From NCBI GenBank assembly GCA_965539935.1, contig CBETVX010000080.1, forward strand, positions 1-9,142: 9,142 bases of DNA, written 5' to 3'. Under the pieces are notes generated by a model that searched no databases, was not told the origin of the DNA, and saw only the letters and a list, made by a program, of their open reading frames with translations. Numbering within the stretch: the first letter of the stretch is position 1; every line of letters begins with the position of its first letter. This stretch comes from CBETVX01 sp965539935. Its GTDB lineage: Bacteria; Bacillota; Clostridia; Peptostreptococcales; Caminicellaceae. This document shows, piece by piece, positions 1 through 5,897 of this stretch. The position numbers and the translations under genes are program-made.

Positions 1-443
1 GTCTTATAAAGGCCATCACAACTTTTAATTCAGATAAGGGAACTAGATTAGCTACCTATGCCGCAAGGTGTATAGAAAATGAAATTTTGATGACAATTAG
101 GGCAGGAAAAAAGATAAAAAATGAAGTATCAATACAAGAACCTATAGGTATAGATAAAGAAGGAAATGAAATAAGTCTTTTAGACATTTTAGGAACAGAT
201 GAAGATGCAGTTTTAGATGAGGTAGAGCTCAAAATACAAGTTAAAAATCTTTATAAAAAAATGAAAAAAGTCTTAAAGGGTAGAGAAAAACTTGTTATTG
301 AGTTAAGGTACGGCCTAGCTAATGGTGGATGTAAAACCCAGAGAGAAATAGCAAAAATGCTTGGAATATCAAGATCATATGTATCAAGAATAGAAAAGAA
401 AGCATTAGATAAATTACAAAAGGCATTTAATAATAAAGAATGA
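1..443 (+). CDS. sigK: RNA polymerase sporulation sigma factor SigK, 3' part (5' end outside window)
   Basis: The frame is open from the first base and enters at the region 2 sequence LIKAITTFNSDKGTRLATYA, so the gene starts upstream of the window; the ATG at 87 is only an internal methionine. Region 2 continues with ARCIENEILM, followed by the sigma-K signature VSIQEPIGIDKEGNEISLLD. The C-terminal region 4 helix-turn-helix reads KTQREIAKMLGISRSYVSRI, which binds the -35 element. About 146 residues are visible, corresponding to the last 60% of a roughly 240-residue protein. Sigma-K drives late mother-cell transcription (spore coat and cortex) in spore formers. Sigma-E is the closest alternative, but the DKEGNEI and QREIAKMLGISRSYVSRIEKKA blocks fit sigma-K better. 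The frame runs unbroken across the IENEIL codons, where skin elements split this gene in Bacillus and C. difficile, so no interruption exists at that point here. A terminator follows directly. A decayed second copy of this 3' end lies near 7.5 kb. Confidence 0.93.
   Translation, partial: LIKAITTFNSDKGTRLATYAARCIENEILMTIRAGKKIKNEVSIQEPIGIDKEGNEISLLDILGTDEDAVLDEVELKIQVKNLYKKMKKVLKGREKLVIELRYGLANGGCKTQREIAKMLGISRSYVSRIEKKALDKLQKAFNNKE
78..82 (+). other. AATGA in sigK, candidate skin-type attachment core (left)
   Basis: AATGA lies in the IENEIL codons of sigK. From memory of the B. subtilis literature, the skin element recombines at AATGA repeats in this same part of sigK. The similarity to the copy at 7521 becomes clear exactly here and continues downstream. 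Five bases alone prove nothing; the case rests on the position in the gene and on where the homology starts. Confidence 0.4.
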
Positions 444-469
444 TGATACAAAAATCAAATATACTTATT

Positions 470-506
470 GAAACTGCTGCTCCTTGGATAAGGGGGCAGC
501 AGTTTT
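470..506 (+). terminator. Rho-independent terminator of sigK
   Basis: AAACTGCTGC (471-480) pairs with GCAGCAGTTT (496-505), with additional CCTT/AAGG pairing inside the loop, and T residues close the structure. It lies 27 bases after the sigK stop. A recognisable copy of the same terminator sits at 7586-7621. Confidence 0.85.
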
Positions 507-639
507 GCTATTAAAAGAAATATCTTAAGAAAGTAAATTAGGATTTAAAAATCCCATTCAATTCCTCATAGGTACTATAAAAACCCATTTATATGTTGAA
601 AATACAACATTTTTATAATTCTATATTTACGCAAAGAAT

Positions 640-854
640 TCTTCTTAAGATTGTAAAAACCTATATAACCTTCGGCTAGCTTTGGATTTGTTTTGTTATG
701 CAAATTTACCCAATTTATATAGCCTCAAATGTGGTTTGTGTATCTCGGACCAGGATTTTGCCTACGGCTTCCTTCAGATTTCACCCTACGATGGACACTT
801 TTGCCTTTAGCTAGGGGAACCCCTCACAACCTAGCTGCTACCCATGAATAGCAC
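640..854 (-). mobile_element. Group II intron remnant: 5' end and part of domain I
   Basis: On the minus strand, starting at 854, the sequence begins GTGCTATTCATGGG, a variant of the GUGCG-type 5' end of bacterial group II introns. It continues with hallmark domain I segments: GTGTCCATCGTAGGGTGAAA, TCTGAAGGAAGC, and further on TTTGCATAACAAAACAAATCC. These match by recall the 5' region of the reverse-transcriptase-encoding introns common in clostridia. No reverse transcriptase/maturase frame and no domain V hairpin are visible before the sigK terminator, so the intron is truncated and cannot splice or move by itself. The left boundary is uncertain: similarity fades somewhere between about 600 and 660. 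It lies between two convergent genes, sigK and the SOS operon. Confidence 0.75.
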
Positions 855-1032
855 ATAATTTGTAGAATCAATCTTTCAATTGATTGGGGCTTATATTTAT
901 GATACTGAATTAAATTAATCAAGCAAGTATATTTATAAAGAGAATCAAGTGGTATGAGTTTTTCCTTAGAAGTTAGAGGAATTAGAAACTATCTTTTTAA
1001 AGCATAAAGTTTTTTACAGACACCATTCTTAA

Positions 1033-1296
1033 TTAAATTTTATAGAGCATCCATTTACAAGTTTCAATTTCATATTTTATTTCATATACTTTTTCTATGC
1101 CATTAATAACACTTTGACACCTATAAACTATCATTTTATTTCCAGCAAACTTTTCTAGCTCTTTACAAATAATCTTATCTATTTTTATAACAATATTTGA
1201 ATCAGCTTCATTAATTTTAAATCGTAATGGATTCAATTCACCTGTCTTTTTGAAAAAAGCAATCACATCAATAGGTTTAGCAACTACCTTCAACAT
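1033..1296 (-). CDS. Small conserved protein of the Y-polymerase SOS operon
   Basis: An 87-residue protein with no signal peptide or membrane segment. It has a pattern I recognise from short unnamed proteins encoded beside Y-family polymerases in clostridia: an N-terminal KPIDVIAFF strand, a PLRFKI strand, a lysine-rich middle, AGNKMIVYRCQ, and a C-terminal YEIKYE...KWMLYKI strand. It looks like a small beta-rich domain. The start at 1296 is supported by AGGAGGT (1301-1307), which overlaps the stop codon of the polymerase gene, so the two are translationally linked and share one transcript. The function is not established. By position it may modulate the polymerase, as the unrelated YolD-type partners are thought to do in Bacillus; that is inference. 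No clear terminator follows it. Confidence 0.8.
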   Translation of the reverse strand: MLKVVAKPIDVIAFFKKTGELNPLRFKINEADSNIVIKIDKIICKELEKFAGNKMIVYRCQSVINGIEKVYEIKYEIETCKWMLYKI

Positions 1297-1305
1297 ATCT
1301 ACCTC

Positions 1306-2553
1306 CTAAAGTAAATTGGTCATAAGTGGATAATTTTCGTAAACTCCACCTGTCATATTTTTTACTCCAGAATGAATAAAACCTGCTCTCATGATAGATT
1401 TATTTCCAAACTTCATTCGTATTTCATCGATGGTTTTATCTAAAGCTCTATTTTTTTCTTTATGTTTATTATCAAACATAGATGTTTGGTAAAAATCATT
1501 AGGTAGAAGACCAGAGAGTCTAATACCTAAATGCCTTAAAGGCGATAGGTCCCATACTTCATCAAAGAGTTCTTTTATAACTTCAAATATTTCTTTGGTA
1601 TTATCAGTCGCAGAAAACAGCTTCCTTTGATGAGAGTATTTTTTAAATTCGTGGGTTTTAGCTTTTACTGATATTACTGTACACATATGACCAGAATCCC
1701 TAAGTCTCATGGTCGTCATTTCCGTAAGGGAGAGTAGTATTAAATGGGCAGTATACCTATCCTCAACATCAAAGGAAGTAGTAGTGGAGTTACCTAGTCC
1801 CTTCATAGCTAAGTAATTTGATATCCTTACATCTGAATCATCTATACCATTTGCATATTTCCAAATAAGCTCACCATGACTTTTAAGTTTATATATTAAT
1901 AAATTTATATCAGCCTTTGCTAAATCACCTATTGTATATATTCCCATTTTATGAAGTTTAGGAGCAGTAGCTCTTCCAACCATGAAGAGCTCTTCAACTG
2001 GCAGTGGCCACATTTTATCCTTTATTTCTTCAGGAAATAGGGTATGGACCATATTAGGCTTTTTTAGTTCTGATGCCATTTTAGCAAGTAGTTTGTTTGT
2101 TGAAACACCTATATTTACAGTAAAGCCAAGTTCCTTATGTATTTTATCCTTTATTTCATATGCAACTTTTAAAGGATCACCAAAGATTTTATCCATGTTT
2201 GAAAAACCAATGAAGCATTCATCTACACTAAATCTTTGTATATTAGGTGAATGATTCTTTAAAAGTTCTATCATTGCATTACTAGATTTCATATATAAGC
2301 CGTAGGAAGGCGAAACAATAGTTAAATTAGGACATTTTTGACAAGCAGAATACAAAGTTTCACTTGTTTTTATTCCATATTTTTTGGCAGGAATAGATTT
2401 AGCTAAAACTATTCCATGTCTAGTCTTTGGATCACCACCAACAACTGAAGGTATTTTTCTCAGGTCTATTTTGTCTCCATGTTGTAGTCTATAGACAGCT
2501 TCCCAACTAAGATATGCTGAGTTAACATCAATATGAAATATGATTCTTTTCAT
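1306..2553 (-). CDS. Y-family (DinB/UvrX-like) translesion DNA polymerase
   Basis: A 415-residue error-prone polymerase that copies past damaged bases. The palm begins with HIDVNSAYLSWE, in which D9 is the first catalytic carboxylate and Y14 sits at the usual steric-gate position. SVDECFIGF supplies D111 and E112, the second metal-binding pair. NIGVSTNKLLAKMASELKKP (147-166) is the conserved palm/thumb stretch. A helix-hairpin-helix follows (ELFMVGRATAPKLHKMGIYT, 188-207), then the little-finger domain. Near the C-terminus QTSMFD (356-361) resembles a sliding-clamp binding motif. All key residues are present and the length is normal. It is the middle gene of an operon, 20 bases after the LexA-like gene, with AAGGTGG (2562-2568) as ribosome site. 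The LexA box upstream implies induction by DNA damage. The family is confident; which branch (DinB or mobile-element UvrX type) is not, so no symbol is given. Confidence 0.93.
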   Translation of the reverse strand: MKRIIFHIDVNSAYLSWEAVYRLQHGDKIDLRKIPSVVGGDPKTRHGIVLAKSIPAKKYGIKTSETLYSACQKCPNLTIVSPSYGLYMKSSNAMIELLKNHSPNIQRFSVDECFIGFSNMDKIFGDPLKVAYEIKDKIHKELGFTVNIGVSTNKLLAKMASELKKPNMVHTLFPEEIKDKMWPLPVEELFMVGRATAPKLHKMGIYTIGDLAKADINLLIYKLKSHGELIWKYANGIDDSDVRISNYLAMKGLGNSTTTSFDVEDRYTAHLILLSLTEMTTMRLRDSGHMCTVISVKAKTHEFKKYSHQRKLFSATDNTKEIFEVIKELFDEVWDLSPLRHLGIRLSGLLPNDFYQTSMFDNKHKEKNRALDKTIDEIRMKFGNKSIMRAGFIHSGVKNMTGGVYENYPLMTNLL

Positions 2554-2573
2554 ATTTTAAACCACCTTAATAT

Positions 2574-2777
2574 TTATAAAATTCTTATAGATATTGGAGT
2601 TTTTTTATGTAGTTTAATACATCGAGCTTTCTCTAGGCTCTTTAAGTGATCATGAATGCTACTATCCGATTTATACCCGTACATCTTTTGAAGATCTCTT
2701 ATAGAAGGAGAGAAACCATGCCTATTATAAAATTCTTTTATGGCTTTATATACTTTTATTTGAAACTCTTTTTGCAT
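2574..2777 (-). CDS. LexA-like DNA-binding domain protein without the protease domain
   Basis: 67 residues that correspond to the N-terminal winged helix-turn-helix of LexA and nothing else. Visible landmarks are YKAIKEFYNRHGFSPSIRDL, where FSPSIRDL matches the LexA Y-P-S-x-R-E-I segment, then GYKSDSSIHDHLKSLEKARC, the recognition-helix region (LexA: SSxSTVHxHLxxLEKKG), and the closing wing PISIRIL. The S24 peptidase domain, with its Ala-Gly cleavage site and Ser/Lys catalytic pair, is absent, so RecA-stimulated self-cleavage is impossible. It is the first gene of the operon. The start is fixed by AAAGGAGG (2782-2789). Its promoter contains a LexA box, so it may bind its own operator; this is inferred. 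Short proteins of this kind occur beside Y-polymerases in clostridial accessory DNA. It is not obviously a recent truncation, since it ends cleanly at the domain boundary. Confidence 0.85.
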   Translation of the reverse strand: MQKEFQIKVYKAIKEFYNRHGFSPSIRDLQKMYGYKSDSSIHDHLKSLEKARCIKLHKKTPISIRIL

Positions 2778-2798
2778 AAAAACCTCCTTTTAATATAG

Positions 2799-2827
2799 AT
2801 TATATACGAACATATGTTCTAATGCAA
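2799..2827 (-). promoter_or_regulatory. Promoter of the lexA-like/Y-polymerase operon
   Basis: On the minus strand, TATAAT (2804-2799) is a perfect -10 element. TTGCAT (2827-2822) stands 17 bases upstream as a weak -35. The start of transcription would fall near 2792, just before the ribosome site of the first gene. Confidence 0.65.
2807..2820 (-). promoter_or_regulatory. LexA operator (SOS box)
   Basis: CGAACATATGTTCT, read on the plus strand, contains the perfect palindrome GAACATATGTTC and matches 13 of 14 positions of the Gram-positive LexA consensus CGAACRNRYGTTYC. It fills the spacer between the -35 and -10 of the operon promoter, where a bound repressor would block RNA polymerase. Confidence 0.88.
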
Positions 2828-2915
2828 CCTATAAATTTATATTTGTTTTTAGTAAAATTAAATTAACGGGTGTTCTCTTAATAGAAAAAGGAGGATATAA
2901 AAAGATAATTTCAAA

Positions 2916-3232
2916 ATGCTTCCAGCTCCAAAACCAAGACTTGGTGGGAAGGCAAGACTTAGAAAGAAAATTATAAGTGTTTTACCAGAACATACTTGTC
3001 ATGTTGAATCTTTTTTAAGAGAGCAGGTTGGGTTTATTTTTCAAAACAGCCAAGTAAAGCACAAGTAATAAATGACATTGATGGTGAGTTTATTAATTTT
3101 TTTAAAATGATTAAATATTATGCTGAAGAGATGCAAAGATATATGCAGTATAAAATAAGTAGTAATGAACTGTTAATTATAAATTATGATGTAAGTTGTG
3201 ATAATAATAAGGTTTTAGAAAAAGCTGCATAA
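2916..3232 (+). pseudogene. DNA adenine methylase (D12 class), frameshifted and truncated
   Basis: From the ATG at 2916 the frame reads PAPKPRLGGKARLRKKI and LPEHTCHVESFL, the S-adenosylmethionine-binding start of D12-class N6-adenine methylases (usual form GGK...VEPFxGAG). At about 3018-3023 two extra bases in an AGAGAG run break the frame. In the next register it resumes with AGWVYFSKQPSKAQVINDID, then GEFINFFKMIKYYAEEMQ, and ends at TAA 3230-3232. About 105 residues remain against roughly 250-300 in the family. The DPPY catalytic motif is missing, and the last 30 residues do not look like the family, so a deletion probably joined it to other sequence. AAAGGAGG (2886-2893) lies 22 bases before the ATG, too far for efficient initiation. 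Such methylases are typical prophage and island cargo, and this one diverges from the SOS operon. Confidence 0.85.
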
Positions 3233-3256
3233 GGGGTATGAAGATTTAAACATAAT

Positions 3257-3288
3257 AAAAGAGTAAGTGTATTTTTACTTACTCTTTT
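3257..3288 (+). terminator. Strong hairpin terminator after the methylase remnant
   Basis: AAAAGAGTAAGT (3257-3268) pairs perfectly with ACTTACTCTTTT (3277-3288), a 12-bp stem with an 8-base loop. Flanking A and T runs let it work on both strands. It insulates the peptide gene downstream. Confidence 0.85.
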
Positions 3289-3323
3289 ATTTGTATATTT
3301 ATTTAAAGGAAATTATTAAATTC

Positions 3324-3352
3324 TAAACACATAATATTTTAAATGCTATAAT
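3324..3352 (+). promoter_or_regulatory. Promoter of the toxin-like peptide mRNA (RNA I)
   Basis: TATAAT at 3347-3352 is preceded by TGC, an extended -10. TAAACA (3324-3329) stands 17 bases upstream as a moderate -35. Transcription would begin near 3359, directly at a 5' hairpin. Confidence 0.7.
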
Positions 3353-3360
3353 AATTATAT

Positions 3361-3376
3361 CCTTTCGCAAGAAAGG
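3361..3376 (+). promoter_or_regulatory. 5' hairpin overlapping the ribosome binding site
   Basis: CCTTTC-GCAA-GAAAGG is a 6-bp stem with a GNRA tetraloop at the predicted 5' end of the message. Its right arm includes the first half of the ribosome site AGGAGG (3374-3379). Folding would therefore hide that site and limit translation, as described for the fst message of plasmid pAD1. Confidence 0.65.
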
Positions 3377-3387
3377 AGGTGACAAGT

Positions 3388-3405
3388 ATTGTTTCCCAAC
3401 GAAAG
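3388..3405 (+). repeat. Direct repeat, left copy, over the peptide start codon
   Basis: ATTGTTTCCCAACGAAAG. It matches 3532-3549 at 17 of 18 positions and covers the TTG start and first codons. An RNA transcribed leftward through the right copy would be complementary to this site. Confidence 0.85.
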
Positions 3406-3487
3406 AAGAGAGTACATACTAAAAGTTCTTGCAACAATAGCATCTTTAATTACAGCAATTGCAGCATTAATCAATGCACTAAAGTAA
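3389..3487 (+). CDS. Small hydrophobic peptide, candidate type I (Fst/par-like) toxin
   Basis: A 32-residue peptide: a charged N-terminus (FPNERREY) followed by one hydrophobic helix of about 20 residues rich in Ala, Ile and Leu (LATIASLITAIAALINAL), ending in lysine. The start is TTG at 3389, nine bases after AGGAGG (3374-3379); no ATG is available. The frame ends directly at the base of a strong terminator, so the peptide is the only product of this transcript. Size, single membrane helix, hidden ribosome site, repeat over the start codon and an opposing promoter all match the Fst class of membrane toxins. I do not recognise the peptide sequence itself as a named toxin. The alternative is a small membrane peptide of another kind. 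Confidence 0.7.
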   Translation: MFPNERREYILKVLATIASLITAIAALINALK

Positions 3488-3518
3488 GAAAAGCAGGTGT
3501 GGCAGCACCTGCTTTTCT
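3487..3518. terminator. Shared terminator of the peptide gene and the antisense RNA
   Basis: AGAAAAGCAGGTG (3487-3499) pairs perfectly with CACCTGCTTTTCT (3506-3518), a 13-bp stem with a 6-base loop, followed by TGTTTTG. The peptide stop codon overlaps its left foot. It lies between two converging promoters, so both RNAs would carry complementary versions of the hairpin. Confidence 0.85.
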
Positions 3519-3531
3519 GTTTTGTGACTAG

Positions 3532-3549
3532 ATTGTCTCCCAACGAAAG
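3532..3549 (+). repeat. Direct repeat, right copy, near the antisense RNA start
   Basis: ATTGTCTCCCAACGAAAG, one mismatch from 3388-3405, with start points 144 bases apart. It lies just inside the predicted 5' end of the leftward RNA. Confidence 0.85.
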
Positions 3550-3888
3550 TTACTTTCTATTTATAATATACCATATTTAGAATTAGTTATTCAATTATTT
3601 ATGAAGTTTTTATTGTTTTCTTTATATTAAAAAGAACTAATAAAACTTAAAACAGGTATGCTTTTATTTAAAGTATATTTTTTCAAACGGGTTATGAGAA
3701 CAAACTTTTATATAAAGTTTTAAGATATTCTAGAAAAATAATTCAATCTATAGAATATATTTTCGATCATGAGGAATATTTCACTATTATTAAAAAAATC
3801 AGTTTTCTGTAAAATATTATAAATTTTACATATCTTGTAATATATAATAACTATAAGATAGTATATTAAAAATTAAGGCGAAGTCTAT
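3550..3888. other. Stretch without a recognisable gene
   Basis: Apart from the antisense promoter, this very AT-rich stretch holds no gene I recognise. A short plus-strand frame near 3672-3812 (about 46 codons, including NKLLYKVLRYSRKIIQSIEY) has no start codon or ribosome site and matches no family I know; it may be the tail of a lost gene. Confidence 0.6.
3565..3594 (-). promoter_or_regulatory. Promoter of the antisense RNA
   Basis: On the minus strand TTGAAT (3594-3589) and TATATT (3570-3565) are separated by 18 bases, a good housekeeping promoter. It points towards the shared terminator. Confidence 0.65.
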
Positions 3889-4243
3889 ATGAATATAAAA
3901 AACTTGAGTTTAGACTGTAAAAAATTATTGAAAAGAGCTTTAGAATATGCAAAGCCATATAAACTAAAATTGATTCTATTATTTTTACGTATTAGATCAT
4001 GTATTATATTTGAAATAATCCAACCATTGTTATGGGCAAAAATTATTTAGAATTTATTTAATGAGAGCTGGTATTCAATAAAAAAATCTGATAATAATTT
4101 TATCATTTCATTTTTTTCAATTAATTACTCAATTTATCGAATCTTATTTGTTTACATATATATACAATAATATTGTTTTTAATTTTAAAATAGATTTTTG
4201 ATTATTTACTTTTACCTTTGATGTTTTAAAGAATAGGAGTTAA
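3889..4243 (+). pseudogene. ABC exporter, N-terminal membrane-domain remnant
   Basis: From the ATG at 3889 (AAGGCG at 3875-3880 as ribosome site) the frame reads LLKRALEYAKPYKLKLIL, then EIIQPLLWAKII and an in-frame TAG at 4048-4050. The same frame continues after the stop with NLFNESW. Past a one-base frameshift near 4100-4130 it resumes as QFIESYLFTYIYNNIVFNFK, with a further in-frame TGA, and ends at 4243. This succession matches the first membrane helices of MsbA/BmrA-type half exporters (usual form YxKPYK, IPLLxGKII, then LxTYxxxxIVxxLR). The rest of the membrane domain and the whole ATPase (Walker A, signature, Walker B) are gone, so no active transporter can be made. It lies just upstream of the flippase gene without evident functional coupling. 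Confidence 0.75.
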
Positions 4244-4334
4244 GATGATAAAAAATTTTAAAAGACTAGAAGTGGATATTCTATTAAAAGTGATTGAATG
4301 AAAATCTAAAAAACTGATAATTAAGGAGATAAAT

Positions 4335-5897
4335 ATGAAGAAGAGATCATTTTTAAGTGGAGCATTTATTTTAGCAGGTGCAGGAATTATTTCAAAATTC
4401 ATAGGATTTTTCTTTAGAGTACCTTTGACCAATATGATAGGGGCTAAGGGTTATGGTTTATATAATTATCCTTATAATCTTTATTCAGCAATGCTTGCAA
4501 TATCAATTACAGGATTACCAGTAGCTATCTCGAAACTTGTATCTGAGAAAATAGCAATTGATAGATATGATGAGGCTCATAGAATCTTCAAAGTATCTTT
4601 AATAATTATGTTATTTTTAGGTTCTTTTACTTCTTTATTTTTATTTTTTAGTTCAAAATTTCTAGTAAGTAGATTATGGCCTCCAGGAGCATATTATCCA
4701 CTGATGGGTCTTGTATTAGCGCCTTTGTTCGTATCACTTATGTCAGCCTTTAGAGGATATTTTCAAGGAATGCAAATAATGATTGCTCATTCTATATCCC
4801 AGGTCTTTGAATCCTTTGGAAGACTAATATTTGGTTTGGGATTAGCTTATACTTTGTATGATAAAGGTTTAGAGTATGCGGCTGGTGGTGCTTCGTTTGG
4901 AGCAACTGCAGGAGCATTCATAGGATTAATGGTTATCGGTTTATTCTATTTGAAGATGAGAGCACAAATCTTTCAGAACATAAATAAATATTCTAATAAT
5001 AAAAAAGCAGAGCCTATATCAAATGTTGTAAAAACTATTTTAAGTATATCTATTCCTATTTCAATCGGAGCTTTAGCTGGTACATTAATGCCTATGATTG
5101 ACTCATTAATGATTAAATCAAGACTAGCCGTTGCAGGATTTTCTGAAGAACTGTCAACTATATTATTTGGGAGACTAGGAGCAGGTACAACATTGATTAA
5201 TTTCCCACTTACAATAAGTATAGCAATAGCAGTTAGTATTGTACCAGCAATATCTGAAGCCAATGCACAAGGCATGCTTTCAGAAATAAAAAAAAGACTT
5301 GAATTGGGAATTAAGATGGGACTTTATTTAGTTCTGCCAGCTTCAATTGGATTGTTTGTTTTAGCAGAACCTATACTTAATTGCATTTTTCCTAAGATTA
5401 GTGAAGCCCATAATATATTAAAATTACTTGCAATATCATTGTTTTTTATGACATTAAATCAAGTATTGACTGCATCTATTCAAGGATTAGGTAAAGTAAT
5501 GATACCCGTCAAAAACCTGTTTATAGGAGCAATAGTTAAAATAGCTACAAGTTATTATATTATTTCTATACCTGAATACAATATTAAAGGTGCTGCTATA
5601 GGAACAATTATAGGGTATTTTATAGCAGCTTCTTTGAACTACAGTTATTTAAAAAGACATATCAATTTCAAATTAAACAAATTAGATACTGTCATAAAAC
5701 CCATATTAGCAAGCTGTATCATGGGAATAACTGTTGTTTATTTTTATGAGTATTCTTTTAGTATTTTTAGTAGCAATTCTATATCAACCCTTGTGAGTAT
5801 TGGACTTGGTGCTATTATTTATGGATTAATATTAATAATAACTGGAGGAATTAGATATATGGATATTGTTAATATTGTCAATAGGAAGGGATCATAG
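4335..5897 (+). CDS. SpoVB-like polysaccharide/lipid flippase (MOP superfamily)
   Basis: A 520-residue polytopic membrane protein, full length for the SpoVB branch of the MOP superfamily, with roughly 14 predicted membrane helices. It begins with the typical segment LSGAFILAGAGIISKFIGFF, followed by FRVPLTNMIGAKGYGLYNYP and ITGLPVAISKLVSE. Further family-like stretches are SAFRGYFQGMQIMIAHSISQ, LINFPLTISIAIAVSIVPAI and NQVLTASIQGLGK. Relatives move lipid-linked sugar or peptidoglycan precursors across the membrane, and SpoVB itself is needed for the spore cortex. Clostridia often carry several paralogues, so a role in sporulation is likely but not certain and no symbol is given. AAGGAG (4323-4328) sets the start. 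It stands alone between two decayed regions and shows no frameshift, so it appears to be under selection. Confidence 0.9.
   Translation: MKKRSFLSGAFILAGAGIISKFIGFFFRVPLTNMIGAKGYGLYNYPYNLYSAMLAISITGLPVAISKLVSEKIAIDRYDEAHRIFKVSLIIMLFLGSFTSLFLFFSSKFLVSRLWPPGAYYPLMGLVLAPLFVSLMSAFRGYFQGMQIMIAHSISQVFESFGRLIFGLGLAYTLYDKGLEYAAGGASFGATAGAFIGLMVIGLFYLKMRAQIFQNINKYSNNKKAEPISNVVKTILSISIPISIGALAGTLMPMIDSLMIKSRLAVAGFSEELSTILFGRLGAGTTLINFPLTISIAIAVSIVPAISEANAQGMLSEIKKRLELGIKMGLYLVLPASIGLFVLAEPILNCIFPKISEAHNILKLLAISLFFMTLNQVLTASIQGLGKVMIPVKNLFIGAIVKIATSYYIISIPEYNIKGAAIGTIIGYFIAASLNYSYLKRHINFKLNKLDTVIKPILASCIMGITVVYFYEYSFSIFSSNSISTLVSIGLGAIIYGLILIITGGIRYMDIVNIVNRKGS

Larger units (their letters stand above)
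3484..3557 (-). ncRNA. Candidate antitoxin antisense RNA (RNA II), ends approximate
   Basis: A leftward promoter at 3594-3565 would start an RNA near 3557. It would cross the right direct repeat and end after the terminator hairpin, giving about 70 bases and no open reading frame. Because the repeats are direct, its 5' part would pair with the peptide mRNA over the start codon, and its 3' hairpin with the mRNA terminator. This two-site pairing is the arrangement described for RNA II of the pAD1 par locus. Its existence is predicted only from the sequence layout. Confidence 0.6.

Noticed and set aside
593..614. Hairpin ATGTTG/CAACAT followed by T residues
   Set aside because: A 6-bp AT-rich stem is expected by chance in this sequence, no gene ends there, and it may still be part of the decayed intron.
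866..885. Inverted repeat AATCAAT/ATTGATT next to the intron 5' end
   Set aside because: I considered it as the stem-loop target of a terminator-inserting (class C) intron. The stem is weak, lacks a T run at the junction, and the intron does not look like class C.
1982..2254. Plus-strand open frame of 90 codons
   Set aside because: It is antisense to conserved polymerase sequence, lacks a ribosome site, and resembles no protein.
3355..3543. Minus-strand open frame of 62 codons across the toxin-antitoxin candidate
   Set aside because: It lies opposite the peptide gene and runs through the terminator hairpin and both repeats. It has no ribosome site, and its composition follows the complementary strand.
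3388..3549. Direct repeats read as a CRISPR-like or attachment-site pair
   Set aside because: There are only two copies, and they flank a gene with converging promoters. The antisense-RNA explanation accounts for their position better.
4245..4301. 18-codon frame starting after AGGAG upstream of the flippase
   Set aside because: It is too short to judge and shows no membrane helix or known leader features. It follows directly on the ABC remnant.
4973..5275. Minus-strand open frame of 100 codons
   Set aside because: It is the complement of the flippase gene, whose own reading frame has clear family similarity.
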